Source of the DNA: PALSA-1006 sp963733265 | GTDB lineage: Bacteria > Pseudomonadota > Gammaproteobacteria > Burkholderiales > Gallionellaceae | Reading direction: 5' to 3' | DNA: 64,000 bases | NCBI GenBank assembly: GCA_963733265.1 | Contig: CAVTCF010000001.1 | Location: 1,488,001-1,552,000 of the forward strand | Shown: piece after piece, positions 33,717-43,383 of the stretch | Position numbering within the stretch: the first letter of the stretch is position 1 | Layout: each line of letters opens with the position of its first letter | Position numbers and translations under genes: made by a program | The notes under the pieces: model-generated | The model's database searches: none | Told to the model about the DNA's origin: nothing | The model's input: the letters and a program-made list of their open reading frames with translations, nothing else

Positions 33717-34190
33717 ATGAAGCGCAATAACGGTTTTACTTTGATCGAATTAATGATCGTTGTGGCAGTTGTCGCAATATTGGCTGCTGTGGCGATACCT
33801 TCCTACAGCAACTATGTATTCAGGGGAAAAGTTCAGGAAGCCACTTCAAATCTGGCCAGTCTTCGCGTCGCTATGGAACAGTACTTTCAAGATAATCGCA
33901 CTTATTTGAATGCGGCAAATTGCGGTGTGACACCTCCCGGTGCGCCTATTGTGAAATATTTCTCATATGCCTGTACTGCTACTGCGACCACTTATACAAT
34001 TACTGCTACCGGAGGAAATGCTGCTTCGGGTGATGCGTCCATGAGCGGATTCAACTACAGTATTGCAAATACCCCTACGGACAATCTTAAGCAATCTTGG
34101 ATCTTGGCTCCGGCCCCCGCGACTTGGCAAGCCAGTACGGCCGCAGCCCCGGCCGCTTGCTGGATAACGAATGTGGGGGGGCAATGCTAA
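33717..34190 (+). CDS. pilE: Type IV minor pilin PilE
   Basis: A 157-residue type IV pilin-like protein, first in the minor pilin operon. The class III leader is MKRNNG followed by FTLIELMIVVAVVAILAAVA; cleavage falls between Gly6 and Phe, and Glu5 of the mature chain is present. Three cysteines in the body and one as the last residue may form disulfides. GGGAG precedes the ATG at 33717 by 7 bases. It overlaps fimT by 7 bases. In Pseudomonas the PilE-type minor pilin is the last gene; here it is first. Confidence 0.9.
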   Translation: MKRNNGFTLIELMIVVAVVAILAAVAIPSYSNYVFRGKVQEATSNLASLRVAMEQYFQDNRTYLNAANCGVTPPGAPIVKYFSYACTATATTYTITATGGNAASGDASMSGFNYSIANTPTDNLKQSWILAPAPATWQASTAAAPAACWITNVGGQC

Positions 34191-34831
34191 ATCTTCGGCG
34201 CAGACAGAAAGGCGTAACTCTGATCGAACTTATGATCGCGTTGGCGCTTTTTGGTCTGTTAACCGCCCTCGCCGCGCCGAACTTTATGGGATGGATTCAG
34301 AATCAGCAGATTCGCGCCGGTGCCGAGTCCATATTAAATGGCATCCAGTTGGCGCGTCGTACCGCCGTGAACAACAATACGTGGGCGCGATTTAACCTGT
34401 GTAATACAACATTTCCGTCAGTGGCGACTTGGCAGGTACTAGTGGCGTCGTCTGCAGCCGCCACACCCGATGCCGCGGACACATTTGGATTGTGTGGTGC
34501 TGGGCTTGCTATCTCCACGGGGAATGAAGTGCGGGTGCAAGAACATTCATATATGGAAGGCGCAAAGAACGCGCAGGTGACGACTTCTTCCATCGTGCCG
34601 ACACTTCCTATCACCATCCCTATCACGAACGACTCCTCCACCAGTGTCATGTTCAATGGTCTGGGGCAGCTAATAGCCAATGATGCAGCCGTAGGTGGAA
34701 ATCCCATTCGCGTGATCGAAGTCTCCACTGCGAATGGACGTCCTTTGTTGGTCACAGTGCAGCAAGGGGGGAGCGTCAAGATGTGCGATCCATCGCCCCT
34801 TTTGGCGGCTACCGATCCGAGACATTGTTGA
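34184..34831 (+). CDS. fimT: Type IV pilus minor pilin FimT/GspH type
   Basis: A 215-residue pseudopilin. The leader MLNLRRRQKG is followed by VTLIELMIALALFGLLTALA (Glu5 present) and then a GspH/FimT-type domain. Such minor pilins prime pilus assembly and, in some species, bind DNA for uptake. The ATG at 34184 overlaps the pilE stop codon, with a G-run as ribosome-binding site. Confidence 0.86.
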   Translation: MLNLRRRQKGVTLIELMIALALFGLLTALAAPNFMGWIQNQQIRAGAESILNGIQLARRTAVNNNTWARFNLCNTTFPSVATWQVLVASSAAATPDAADTFGLCGAGLAISTGNEVRVQEHSYMEGAKNAQVTTSSIVPTLPITIPITNDSSTSVMFNGLGQLIANDAAVGGNPIRVIEVSTANGRPLLVTVQQGGSVKMCDPSPLLAATDPRHC

Positions 34832-34843
34832 GGATGCTTTAAA

Positions 34844-35308
34844 ATGAAAATCAAACTTAGCAAAACCTATCAGGCCGGGGCCATGCTGCTGGAGGCGTTG
34901 ATTGCCATACTGATTTTTTCGCTGGGCATTCTTGCCCTGGTCGGGATGCAGGCGACGGCCATCAACACAGTTTCCGATGCCAATTACCGTATTACGGCCG
35001 GTTTTTTGGCAGACCAGATGATCGGCACAATATGGGCGAATCGTTTGGCCGTCAACGCCACTGCCAACGCTGCCGGCGTGGTTATTAATGCGCCAGATCC
35101 GGGTTTCGCATGTGCCCCCTGCACTGCTGCGAGCGGGGTTGGGAATGCGTTCACTCAAGCCTGGTTCGCCAGTGGTGTCCAGCGTGATCTTCCGGCAGCA
35201 AGTGCAACTATTGCGGTTAATGGTCAGGCTGTCACGGTCACGCTTCAGTGGCTGCCTCCCAAAGATCAGAATCCGCACCGGCATGTTGTGTCCACTACCA
35301 TTAATTAA
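34844..35308 (+). CDS. pilV: Type IV pilus minor pilin PilV
   Basis: A 154-residue protein. The leader ends in Gly12 (MKIKLSKTYQAG), followed by AMLLEALIAILIFSLGILAL, the PilV pattern with Glu5. The C-terminus is short and ends VVSTTIN. It lies 12 bp after fimT in the same operon and acts in the pilus-tip priming complex with PilW, PilX and PilY1. Confidence 0.88.
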   Translation: MKIKLSKTYQAGAMLLEALIAILIFSLGILALVGMQATAINTVSDANYRITAGFLADQMIGTIWANRLAVNATANAAGVVINAPDPGFACAPCTAASGVGNAFTQAWFASGVQRDLPAASATIAVNGQAVTVTLQWLPPKDQNPHRHVVSTTIN

Positions 35309-35331
35309 CCGCCAGTTTGCGCCAATTCACC

Positions 35332-36279
35332 ATGAAGAAGAATACTGACAACTTGAGCAGCAGAGGAAATGCCGGATTTACCCTCGTTGACGTGATGGTC
35401 GGGATGGTCATCGGGTTGTTGGGTATCATCATTATTTTTCAAGTCTTCGCCGTATCCGAGTCGAACAAACGCACCACGACAAGTGGCGGAGATGCGCAGC
35501 AAAATGCCGCAGCGGCGCAGTTCGGTTTGGAACATTCGATAAAGAATGCAGGATACGGATTATTTTCTTGCTTTAATACTCCCCCGATTCCGCAAGACTG
35601 CGCTGCGGGTAATACTCAACTCCCTGCCGTGACGATTACCCCGGGTACAGCCGCAACGGGTAACTCCGATACCCTGGTTTTAACTTACAGGCAGACTTGG
35701 GATTTCGGATCATTCCCGCCGACTACCACCCTATCTCAGACGGGTACATTTCCGTACCCTCCCGTGCTGACAAATGAAACGATAGATGTCGAACAAGCCA
35801 ACGGCAGTACCACGGGATTGCTGCAACTGGTGTCCAAAATTGCCGCCTCCCCAGTAGTTCCGACATACACCGTTTGTACACCATCGGCGACCTGTCTGCC
35901 GACAAAGGCGACCAGTAGCGTGATTTCCGAAGGCATTGTATTGATGAAGGCGGAATATGGAGTGGATAACGGAGCGGGTGGTGTGTTTGTCGCCGGATGG
36001 CAACAAACGCCGCCGGCTGCGGGAGTCAATGTATTGGCTGTACGCGTCGCATTGGTTGCGCGCAGTGCGCAGCCGGAGGTGACAAAAGACTCGACAGGTA
36101 AAATTGTGGCGTGCGCGACCACAACGGTATTTCCTACATGGATAGACAGCGCTAACGTCAAATTGGATATCAGCAAACAGTTGGACTTGTTGGCAGCGGG
36201 TGATAACTGGCAATGCTACCGCTATAAAACGTTTGAAAATACCGTGCCATTACGTAACGTGTTGTGGAAACCATTATGA
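35332..36279 (+). CDS. pilW: Type IV pilus assembly protein PilW
   Basis: A 315-residue minor pilin. The prepilin cleavage site is in GNAG|FTLVDVMVGMVIGLLGIII. Residue 5 of the mature chain is Asp, where most type IV pilins and PilW proteins have Glu. A PilW C-terminal domain with several cysteines follows. ATG at 35332 is preferred; a TTG five codons earlier is the other option. It overlaps pilX by four bases (ATGA). Confidence 0.88.
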   Translation: MKKNTDNLSSRGNAGFTLVDVMVGMVIGLLGIIIIFQVFAVSESNKRTTTSGGDAQQNAAAAQFGLEHSIKNAGYGLFSCFNTPPIPQDCAAGNTQLPAVTITPGTAATGNSDTLVLTYRQTWDFGSFPPTTTLSQTGTFPYPPVLTNETIDVEQANGSTTGLLQLVSKIAASPVVPTYTVCTPSATCLPTKATSSVISEGIVLMKAEYGVDNGAGGVFVAGWQQTPPAAGVNVLAVRVALVARSAQPEVTKDSTGKIVACATTTVFPTWIDSANVKLDISKQLDLLAAGDNWQCYRYKTFENTVPLRNVLWKPL

Positions 36280-37043
36280 AACCCTTAATACTTCGTGGCA
36301 GAAAAATGACCCCGCCAAGTAAGCAGCGGGGGGTGATTTTGCTCATCGCGCTGATCATGCTGGTCGCTATGACGCTGGCGGGCATCGGCATGATGCGCTC
36401 AGTGGATACCGGAAGTGTTATTGCCGGGAATCTTGCTTTCAAACAGGCAACGCTGAATGCGGTAGATGTTGGAATAAACAGCGCCTATGCTGCTTTGATG
36501 AATGTGGCGAACAGCGGCAATATAAACGACAAGCAGATATTGAACTACAACAATGGTGGGCCATGTCCGTCTGGAGGAACAGCCTCCCTGTGTACGGGTG
36601 GTCTTGCTTATTTTCCCGGATATTACGCCACGCCTATGCAATCAAATCTCAATTTTCCCGAGACTTGTCAGGTTGATGCCAAGGTTGATGCTGCGTATTC
36701 GACTTTGTGCACAGGGACAGCAGCTCCCGATGATTCACTATGGTGGGGGAACCCAGCTCAGTGGGCCGGAGCGAATACTCTGTCGCCGATAAAAGACGTT
36801 AATGGCACCACAATTGCAACCGTATCGTATGTGATCCATCGCATGTGTAAGACTGCAGGTGTTTCCCCGTCTGACCCTGCCCAAGTACTGTGCCAGAAGT
36901 ATTCTATGAATGTACAGGGCGGCAGCAAAACTCATCCAGTACCTTCCACCAGTACTTTAGTTTTCTATCGCATCACCGCGCGTTCAGTGGGCGTGCGCAA
37001 CTCGGTGTCTTATGCACAAGCGCTGGTGTTGATCGCGGAATAA
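36276..37043 (+). CDS. pilX: Type IV pilus assembly protein PilX
   Basis: A 255-residue minor pilin. The leader ends KQRG, followed by VILLIALIMLVAMTLAGIGM, the PilX pattern, in which Glu5 is normally absent. The body contains PilX-type Trp/Cys motifs (about seven cysteines). The ATG overlaps the pilW stop codon. pilY1 follows after about 55 bp. Confidence 0.86.
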   Translation: MKPLILRGRKMTPPSKQRGVILLIALIMLVAMTLAGIGMMRSVDTGSVIAGNLAFKQATLNAVDVGINSAYAALMNVANSGNINDKQILNYNNGGPCPSGGTASLCTGGLAYFPGYYATPMQSNLNFPETCQVDAKVDAAYSTLCTGTAAPDDSLWWGNPAQWAGANTLSPIKDVNGTTIATVSYVIHRMCKTAGVSPSDPAQVLCQKYSMNVQGGSKTHPVPSTSTLVFYRITARSVGVRNSVSYAQALVLIAE

Positions 37044-37097
37044 ACATTGCGGAAAGTTTTCTCTGGAAAAGTAGAGAAAAAAACAAAGGAGGCATTC

Positions 37098-40000
37098 ATG
37101 AAAAGCAATAAATTAAGCTGCAAAAGTCAGATCGCTGTCTGGATGATCAGTCTGTCTATTGGAGTCAGCGGATCATCCTTCGCCGCCATTACAGACCTTT
37201 CCAATGTTCCCTTGGCGACAAGTTCCTCCACCAGTGTAGAACCAAACATCATGTTTATGCTGGATGACTCCGGGAGTATGGATTGGGATTACATGCCTGA
37301 TGACGCACTCAATTTCAAGGGAAAATTTGGCTTCAACAGCAGCCAATGCAACGGTGTCTACTATAATCCGAGTATCAGTTATTCGGCCCCGATAAAGTCC
37401 GACGGTACTTTTTATCCGAACTCCTCCTTTACTGCCGCTCCGAGAAATGGCTACTCGACCGGCAGTGGTACCGTTAACCTGAGTACCAGCTTTACCAGCG
37501 GTAGCGGCACAGGCCAGTCCGGCTACGTAACCGGTGGCGTTCCGGCATTTTACTATAAATATAGCGGCACACAGACCGCCTCCTTCCAGCAGTATTACCA
37601 TACATTAACCACTTCTCTGCCCGCGCCCAATGGCAGCTACAGCATCTTCTACAACGAATGCAATAGCACCAGTTCCACCACCACCAAATATGACGGCACG
37701 AATGCTGCGAACAGCGTATTTACCAAAGTGATCGTCAGCGCAACCTCAGGGCCTGGCGGTACCGATGAGCGCACGAATTTCGCCAACTGGTACAGCTATT
37801 ACAGTACCCGCAAAATGATGATGTTGACCGGGGTTGGCTTGGCCTTTGCGCCTGTACCCAGCACTTACCGTATCGCCTTCATGACCATGAACAACAATGT
37901 CTCGCCCGACTTTGTCGATATCGACAACTTCGCCGAAGCCCCGACAGCAGCGAATCCATCCTGCACGCCGGGCACGAACTGCCAAAAGGATCTCTGGTAT
38001 GCCAAGCTCTATGCCACAGCGGCTGGCAATTCCACGCCGCTGCGCGAAGCGCTGTCCCACGTGGGGCAATATTATGCGCATAAATTCGGCTCTGTCACCA
38101 CCTACACGTCGACCATAACGGTTGGTTGTACCGGCAGTTGTAATGCACTTGTCACTAATGTTCAGGTTGCTGCCGGGGTCAACAATGCTTTGCCTACAGC
38201 ACCGCTGGGTGAAACGATGAACTGCGCCTTGACGAATATAACCCCGAACACAACGTGTGCTGTCGAGGATGTAACGCTCGGTGTGACCAACACCAGCACG
38301 AGCAGTGTTGCGGGCTTTATCAACAACCAAATCAATGCAATGCAGGCCACGGACTATGGTTCCACCGTGGCGGGCAATGTGGTTACGATCACGGGGGTCA
38401 AGGCGGCGCTAGGATTATCGCCGGTGGTTATTGCCACCCAAAGTGGTTTCGCCAATATGACCTTTACCGTCACTCCCTTCGTTGCTACTACGGCTTCTGC
38501 CGGCACTCTGAACGGTATTCTTCCGGTGGACCCGATGCAATACTCTTGCCAGCAGAACTTTGTCATTCTTTCAACCGATGGCTATTGGAATGGTAGCACT
38601 ACCTATAATTTAACCAATGGTACAGTCGGCAATCAGGATGGGAGTGAAGTGAGACCCATGTATGATGGTGCTTCCACAGTTACCACTACCACCACACCCA
38701 TAATCACCTCGCAGGAACAACAGACTGTGACAACCGGCGCTGTCGTCACGAAAACCTGGAGTGATACCAATACCGTCATTGGAGGGGCCTGCACAACCAG
38801 TAGCGTGCCAGCAGGTGCGACCTCAGCACCTATGACAGATGGTACTCATAGTATTGGTCTGGGTTCGACAATCACCTCTACCAATCCGTATCCGGGCCGT
38901 TGCGTAGCTGTTGGAACACAGATACCTGGCAATTATCCATGGTTGTGCCGCGGCAGTGGCGGTGGTGGTACTCCTGTTGAAAATAACCCAAGCGTAACCG
39001 ATGGGGCAGGGGTGACGTGGTATTTGGTAAGCAGTGGTTCAAATCTAAATGCTGCAACTTGTACAACGGATTTTGCCTCCTTTGGTTATAGCAAAACAGA
39101 AGGCGCTTGTCCAGGAGCAGGCGGCGGGCCCGGAAAATCTGTAACCGTGACGCCTTATACCCAGACAGAGACTCTCACCGGGGCTGTGCTCACGGTACTA
39201 AGCAATTACAGTGCCAGTCAGACGCAGACGGTGGTCACCACAAACGGGGTTGCAGCGCCGCCGACATATTCACCCAGCACGCCTGTATATACGTTTGTGA
39301 ATACTGTCAGCACAACCAATACCGCCCCGACATCGGATACTTGCGGAGGAGCCTCACCTTGCGGTGTTGCGGGCTCCGCAGGATGGGTCGCCGGGACGCC
39401 CAATCCGAATAATGTGTGCACCGCACTTGCCTCAGTACCCACTGCGGGTTATAGCGCCGTAACCCTTACCTCAACCGTCACCACTGGTGGTACTTCGGCT
39501 ACCACAGTGGCGGCACAGGGTAGCCCGATTGCCGGTACGCCGACCAGTACAGTGGTTTCCAGCGGGGGCACTTCAAACACGCTGGCCGATGTGGCAGAGT
39601 ATTATTATAAAAATGACCTGCGCGACAACTCGTTAGGCAACTGCACGGGCTCAATGGGGGTGGATGTATGTGCGAACAATGTACCCTTCGTTTCAAGTGA
39701 TGCGAATCAGCCCAGTTGGCAGCATATGACCACCTTCACCTTGGGTCTGGGGGCGCGTGGCATGATGAACTTTACCCCCGATTACGGGGGCCTCTCAGCG
39801 ACTACCACAGCAACTTTAACGGCCTGCTCTCCAACTAATAATGTAGCGGACATTAATGGACAGTATTCCGGAGATTTTTGTGCGGTACTGACCGGCGCGA
39901 CGGCCAATGGAACAACGGTGTGCAATTGGCAATCAAGCGGTGTTTGCAATTGGCCAATTCCCGCTTCAAGTGCGATCCAGAATATCGATGATCTCTGGCA

Positions 40001-42212
40001 TGCATCGTTAGACGGGCGCGGTGCCTATTATAGTGCCACTAATCCGCAAACATTAGCGTCCGGTTTGAATAACGCGTTGGCCTCCATCAATCAGATAACG
40101 GGTGCCGCCGCCGCTTCAACGCCCAGTAACCCGACGGTGACCTCTGCTAACAATGCCGACTACATTTCAAATTACGTTTCAAGTCTTTGGTTTGGCGATT
40201 TGCAAAGTGCCGCGATAGATTTGGTTACTGGAAATGTTTGTACCTTGGCTATGAATGCTGCGTCACTATGCACTACGGGCTGGACTTTGGGAACTTCTGT
40301 GACTTTTTGGGATGCAGATTTGCAATTAGCAAACCTGATTCCGACAGCAGATGCGAATAACCCGCTTAACCTTACGACAACTGCATCTCCGGCTAATTAC
40401 GGGCCAAATGCAATTACCTCGCGCAATATTTGGATGTTTAATTCCGTTGCCAGCAACGGTCTCGCGGCATTTACCGCAGCGAACGCACCCGCCAGCTACT
40501 TCACAAATAAATGCTATGCGGGCTCAGTTGCCATAATGTCGCAATGCACGACGAGTAACTTAAACACAACCCAGCAAGGTCAAGGGAACACGGCCGCATA
40601 TCTAATTGACTGGTTGCGTGGTGATGAATGGTTGGCACCGACTATTTACCGTTCACGTCATGTCGCTGCGAATGTGGGGGCAAACGGCCCCAACTATTAC
40701 TTCCTCGGTGATACGGTTGACACTCAACCGGCTTATGTTGGGGCTCCGACATATAATTTCCTTGATACAGGTTACGCCACATGGGCGACCGTAACCGAAG
40801 TGGGTCGCGCGGGTGTCGTGTACATTGGCGCGAACGACGGCATGTTGCACGCTTTTGATTCCTCTAGCGGGAAAGAAAACTGGGCGTATGTGCCAACTAT
40901 GGTGATGCCCAATCTGTATAAATTGGCCGACGCTAATTATTATCAAAATCATCAATACTATGTGGATGGATATATTTCGACAATGGACGTCTATAATGGT
41001 ACGGCTTGGTCTACGATCCTTGTTGGCGGATTAGGGGCGGGCGGTCAGGGGTATTATGCTTTGGATATAACCGATCCGCTGAATCCGAAAGGGCTGTGGG
41101 AGATATGTTCGAGCAGCACGCTTTGTCCTACCAATAACGACTCCAATATGGGAGACAGCTTTGGTAATCCGGTAATTACCAAACGCAGCAACGACGGGCG
41201 CTGGGTTGTGCTGGTGTCATCGGGCTACAATAATACCGGTGGCACTGGTCAGGGCACACTTTACGAATTGGATGCGTTCACTGGAACAATTTTGCGTCAA
41301 GTCTCTACGGGGGTTGGAAGCACGACTTCACCAAGTGGTTTGAGTAAACTGAGCCCTTGGTTTGACAACTTAAGCGCGAATATGACAGCGCGCTATGTTT
41401 ATGCAGGGGACTTGCAGGGGAATGTATGGCGCTTCGATTTAGGGGCTCCCGGTTCTAGTGGCACAGCCGGGATTACGGTGCAAAATATCGCTGTTCTGGA
41501 TGATCCCAGCGGGGTGGCGCAATCAGTGACGGCAAGAATAGAATTGGGCGATCCACTGGCTGATACTCCAAACTCTCTGGGGGGCATTGGCAATCCGGTG
41601 TTGTATGTGGCTACAGGCCGATATCTTGGTTTATCGGATTTGTCAGCCCCTGAAGGTACGCAAGTTCAAACGATTTACGCTATCAAAGATAATCTTGCCT
41701 CGCCGACCACTTGGACCAGTCCACGCACATACACCTCATTTGTACAACAGTTTCTCTATCAACCGTCTGCAACAACACGCACAGTCAGCAGCAATTCCGT
41801 CAACTTTGCGTCTAATTCCGGATGGTATGTTGATTTGCTAGTGTACAATTCCTCAACAGGTGTTGCGGGTTCAGCCTCGGGGGAGCGGGTGAATGTTGAT
41901 CCGATATTGGTGAATGGCGCGCTGCTAGTTGCATCGAATGTTCCAAGTTCCAGCGCTTGTAGTCTTGGCGGAACCAGTTGGGAATATTCTTTCAATTGGA
42001 AAAGTGGATCCAGTATTGGGGCAAGCGTGGGACAATTGCTTCAGACACCAGGTGGAACGTCTGAAACAGCCGGTATCTCTGTCGTCAAATTGCCCGATGG
42101 GACAATTAAGGAAATTGTAACAAGTACAAGTGGGGCTAATGTTACGTACAGTCCGCCGATATCAAGTTCAGGGGCGACAAAATTAACATCATGGCGTGAA
42201 TTGACGCAATAA
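37098..42212 (+). CDS. pilY1: Type IV pilus tip adhesin PilY1
   Basis: A 1704-residue secreted protein with a signal peptide (about 33 residues, ending near SSFAA), a von Willebrand A-like region with the MIDAS motif DDSGS at 56-60, a long Ser/Thr/Gly-rich central part, and the conserved C-terminal beta-propeller from about residue 1237 (VYIGANDGMLHAFD, GGLGAGGQGYYALDITDP, YVYAGDLQGNVWRFD). PilY1 sits at the pilus tip, acts in adhesion and surface sensing, and opposes retraction. It is longer than typical PilY1 (about 1100-1200 residues in Pseudomonas); the extra length is in the vWA-adjacent, Thr-rich region. AAAGGAGG precedes the ATG. A terminator follows at 42242. Confidence 0.94.
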   Translation: MKSNKLSCKSQIAVWMISLSIGVSGSSFAAITDLSNVPLATSSSTSVEPNIMFMLDDSGSMDWDYMPDDALNFKGKFGFNSSQCNGVYYNPSISYSAPIKSDGTFYPNSSFTAAPRNGYSTGSGTVNLSTSFTSGSGTGQSGYVTGGVPAFYYKYSGTQTASFQQYYHTLTTSLPAPNGSYSIFYNECNSTSSTTTKYDGTNAANSVFTKVIVSATSGPGGTDERTNFANWYSYYSTRKMMMLTGVGLAFAPVPSTYRIAFMTMNNNVSPDFVDIDNFAEAPTAANPSCTPGTNCQKDLWYAKLYATAAGNSTPLREALSHVGQYYAHKFGSVTTYTSTITVGCTGSCNALVTNVQVAAGVNNALPTAPLGETMNCALTNITPNTTCAVEDVTLGVTNTSTSSVAGFINNQINAMQATDYGSTVAGNVVTITGVKAALGLSPVVIATQSGFANMTFTVTPFVATTASAGTLNGILPVDPMQYSCQQNFVILSTDGYWNGSTTYNLTNGTVGNQDGSEVRPMYDGASTVTTTTTPIITSQEQQTVTTGAVVTKTWSDTNTVIGGACTTSSVPAGATSAPMTDGTHSIGLGSTITSTNPYPGRCVAVGTQIPGNYPWLCRGSGGGGTPVENNPSVTDGAGVTWYLVSSGSNLNAATCTTDFASFGYSKTEGACPGAGGGPGKSVTVTPYTQTETLTGAVLTVLSNYSASQTQTVVTTNGVAAPPTYSPSTPVYTFVNTVSTTNTAPTSDTCGGASPCGVAGSAGWVAGTPNPNNVCTALASVPTAGYSAVTLTSTVTTGGTSATTVAAQGSPIAGTPTSTVVSSGGTSNTLADVAEYYYKNDLRDNSLGNCTGSMGVDVCANNVPFVSSDANQPSWQHMTTFTLGLGARGMMNFTPDYGGLSATTTATLTACSPTNNVADINGQYSGDFCAVLTGATANGTTVCNWQSSGVCNWPIPASSAIQNIDDLWHASLDGRGAYYSATNPQTLASGLNNALASINQITGAAAASTPSNPTVTSANNADYISNYVSSLWFGDLQSAAIDLVTGNVCTLAMNAASLCTTGWTLGTSVTFWDADLQLANLIPTADANNPLNLTTTASPANYGPNAITSRNIWMFNSVASNGLAAFTAANAPASYFTNKCYAGSVAIMSQCTTSNLNTTQQGQGNTAAYLIDWLRGDEWLAPTIYRSRHVAANVGANGPNYYFLGDTVDTQPAYVGAPTYNFLDTGYATWATVTEVGRAGVVYIGANDGMLHAFDSSSGKENWAYVPTMVMPNLYKLADANYYQNHQYYVDGYISTMDVYNGTAWSTILVGGLGAGGQGYYALDITDPLNPKGLWEICSSSTLCPTNNDSNMGDSFGNPVITKRSNDGRWVVLVSSGYNNTGGTGQGTLYELDAFTGTILRQVSTGVGSTTSPSGLSKLSPWFDNLSANMTARYVYAGDLQGNVWRFDLGAPGSSGTAGITVQNIAVLDDPSGVAQSVTARIELGDPLADTPNSLGGIGNPVLYVATGRYLGLSDLSAPEGTQVQTIYAIKDNLASPTTWTSPRTYTSFVQQFLYQPSATTRTVSSNSVNFASNSGWYVDLLVYNSSTGVAGSASGERVNVDPILVNGALLVASNVPSSSACSLGGTSWEYSFNWKSGSSIGASVGQLLQTPGGTSETAGISVVKLPDGTIKEIVTSTSGANVTYSPPISSSGATKLTSWRELTQ

Positions 42213-42241
42213 TAATTGGTTTAATTCACCTAACACTAAAG

Positions 42242-42270
42242 CCAAGCCCTCACCCGACGGGTTTGGTTTT
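42242..42270 (+). terminator. Rho-independent terminator of the pilus operon
   Basis: CCAAGCCC (42242-42249) pairs with GGGTTTGG (42259-42266), one G-T pair, followed by TTTT, 30 bp after the pilY1 stop codon. Confidence 0.75.
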
Positions 42271-42320
42271 ACTCTGTTTAGGGCCGCCTGCTAAATGATT
42301 GACCTTATCCGTTTTGTGCC

Positions 42321-43259
42321 GTGATCAGATCTTCACGTATACCTGCCAGCCGCATCCTTTTAGCAATCGCACTTTCCGCTGCGATCCATGCGCTTATACT
42401 GTGGATGCCATATCTGCTGTTGCCCCATAGAGATGCTCATTTCCCCCCTCTTAGTGTGAGGCTCGAATTATTGCCGCTACCCGCAGCGGCGAAACCAGTT
42501 GAAAAACCCGTGCAAGCAAGTCCTTTAAGCAAGTTTGGCGATGCAGCGCCAATAAATAAAATAAGCAACACTGCGGAACCCATTAAGAAAATGGAAAAAT
42601 CAGTGTCTCCCCCGTTGTTCCCCAGGCATTTGCAACTTTCCTTTGACGTTTATAAGGGGATCAACCTTTCCAAAGTCGGTCTGCTTCGCCATCAACTCGA
42701 TATCGATGGAGATAGATATACGCTGGCGGCAGACAGGCAAGCTATCGGTCTGTCGATCTTGGCTAATAACGAGCACCTTGTTCAGACGAGCTATGGTAAG
42801 GTCGATGAACATGGACTTTGGCCCGATTCGTTTACAGAAGAAAGAATCAAGGAGAAAAAGAAGCAGGGTCTGGAGGCTACCTTTGATCGAAAGGCGCAAA
42901 AGCTTATTTATTCCAATGGTAGTAATACCGCATTGCCCGATGATGCCCAGGATATTCTGAGTTTTATGTACCAACTTTCACAACTCTCCATGCAGAGGGA
43001 AATTATTCCGTTACCGATCACCGACGGTTCCCAACTCGAACTGAGTCAAATTGAAGTTGGAGTAAAAGAAGAAATTTCCAGCCCATTGGGAAATTTGCCT
43101 GTTCTGCACTTGCGTAAGATGCATGAGCAAGGTCAGCCCTATTTTGAAATTTGGCTTGGGTTGGAATATCGTCTATTTCCGGTGAAATTCAGACAGGTTG
43201 ACGGCATGGGTCAAGTAACCGGGGAGTATGTAATTTCAGATATTCGTGCTGAGGATTAA
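42321..43259 (+). CDS. DUF3108 domain protein with N-terminal membrane anchor
   Basis: A 312-residue protein with one N-terminal hydrophobic segment (ILLAIALSAAIHALILWMPY), a Pro/Lys-rich linker (residues 50-95) and a C-terminal DUF3108-type beta-rich domain (LSFDVYKGINLSKVG, then DILSFMYQLSQL, LHLRKMHEQGQPYFEIWLG). The layout, a TonB-like anchor and spacer before a periplasmic domain, is common for this family in betaproteobacteria; the function is unknown. The start is taken as GTG at 42321 without a clear ribosome-binding site. It follows the pilus terminator, so it is probably separately expressed. Confidence 0.8.
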   Translation: MIRSSRIPASRILLAIALSAAIHALILWMPYLLLPHRDAHFPPLSVRLELLPLPAAAKPVEKPVQASPLSKFGDAAPINKISNTAEPIKKMEKSVSPPLFPRHLQLSFDVYKGINLSKVGLLRHQLDIDGDRYTLAADRQAIGLSILANNEHLVQTSYGKVDEHGLWPDSFTEERIKEKKKQGLEATFDRKAQKLIYSNGSNTALPDDAQDILSFMYQLSQLSMQREIIPLPITDGSQLELSQIEVGVKEEISSPLGNLPVLHLRKMHEQGQPYFEIWLGLEYRLFPVKFRQVDGMGQVTGEYVISDIRAED

Positions 43260-43383
43260 TTTTTCTTGCAACAGGTTGCAAAGATGCTTGCCAGAATTCT
43301 TTGAGAGGAATTCAATTTGATTGCAAGAATGTATTGGAGCCGACCGATAAGGTTATCATGTCGGATTGGCGGTGTTTATTAGG

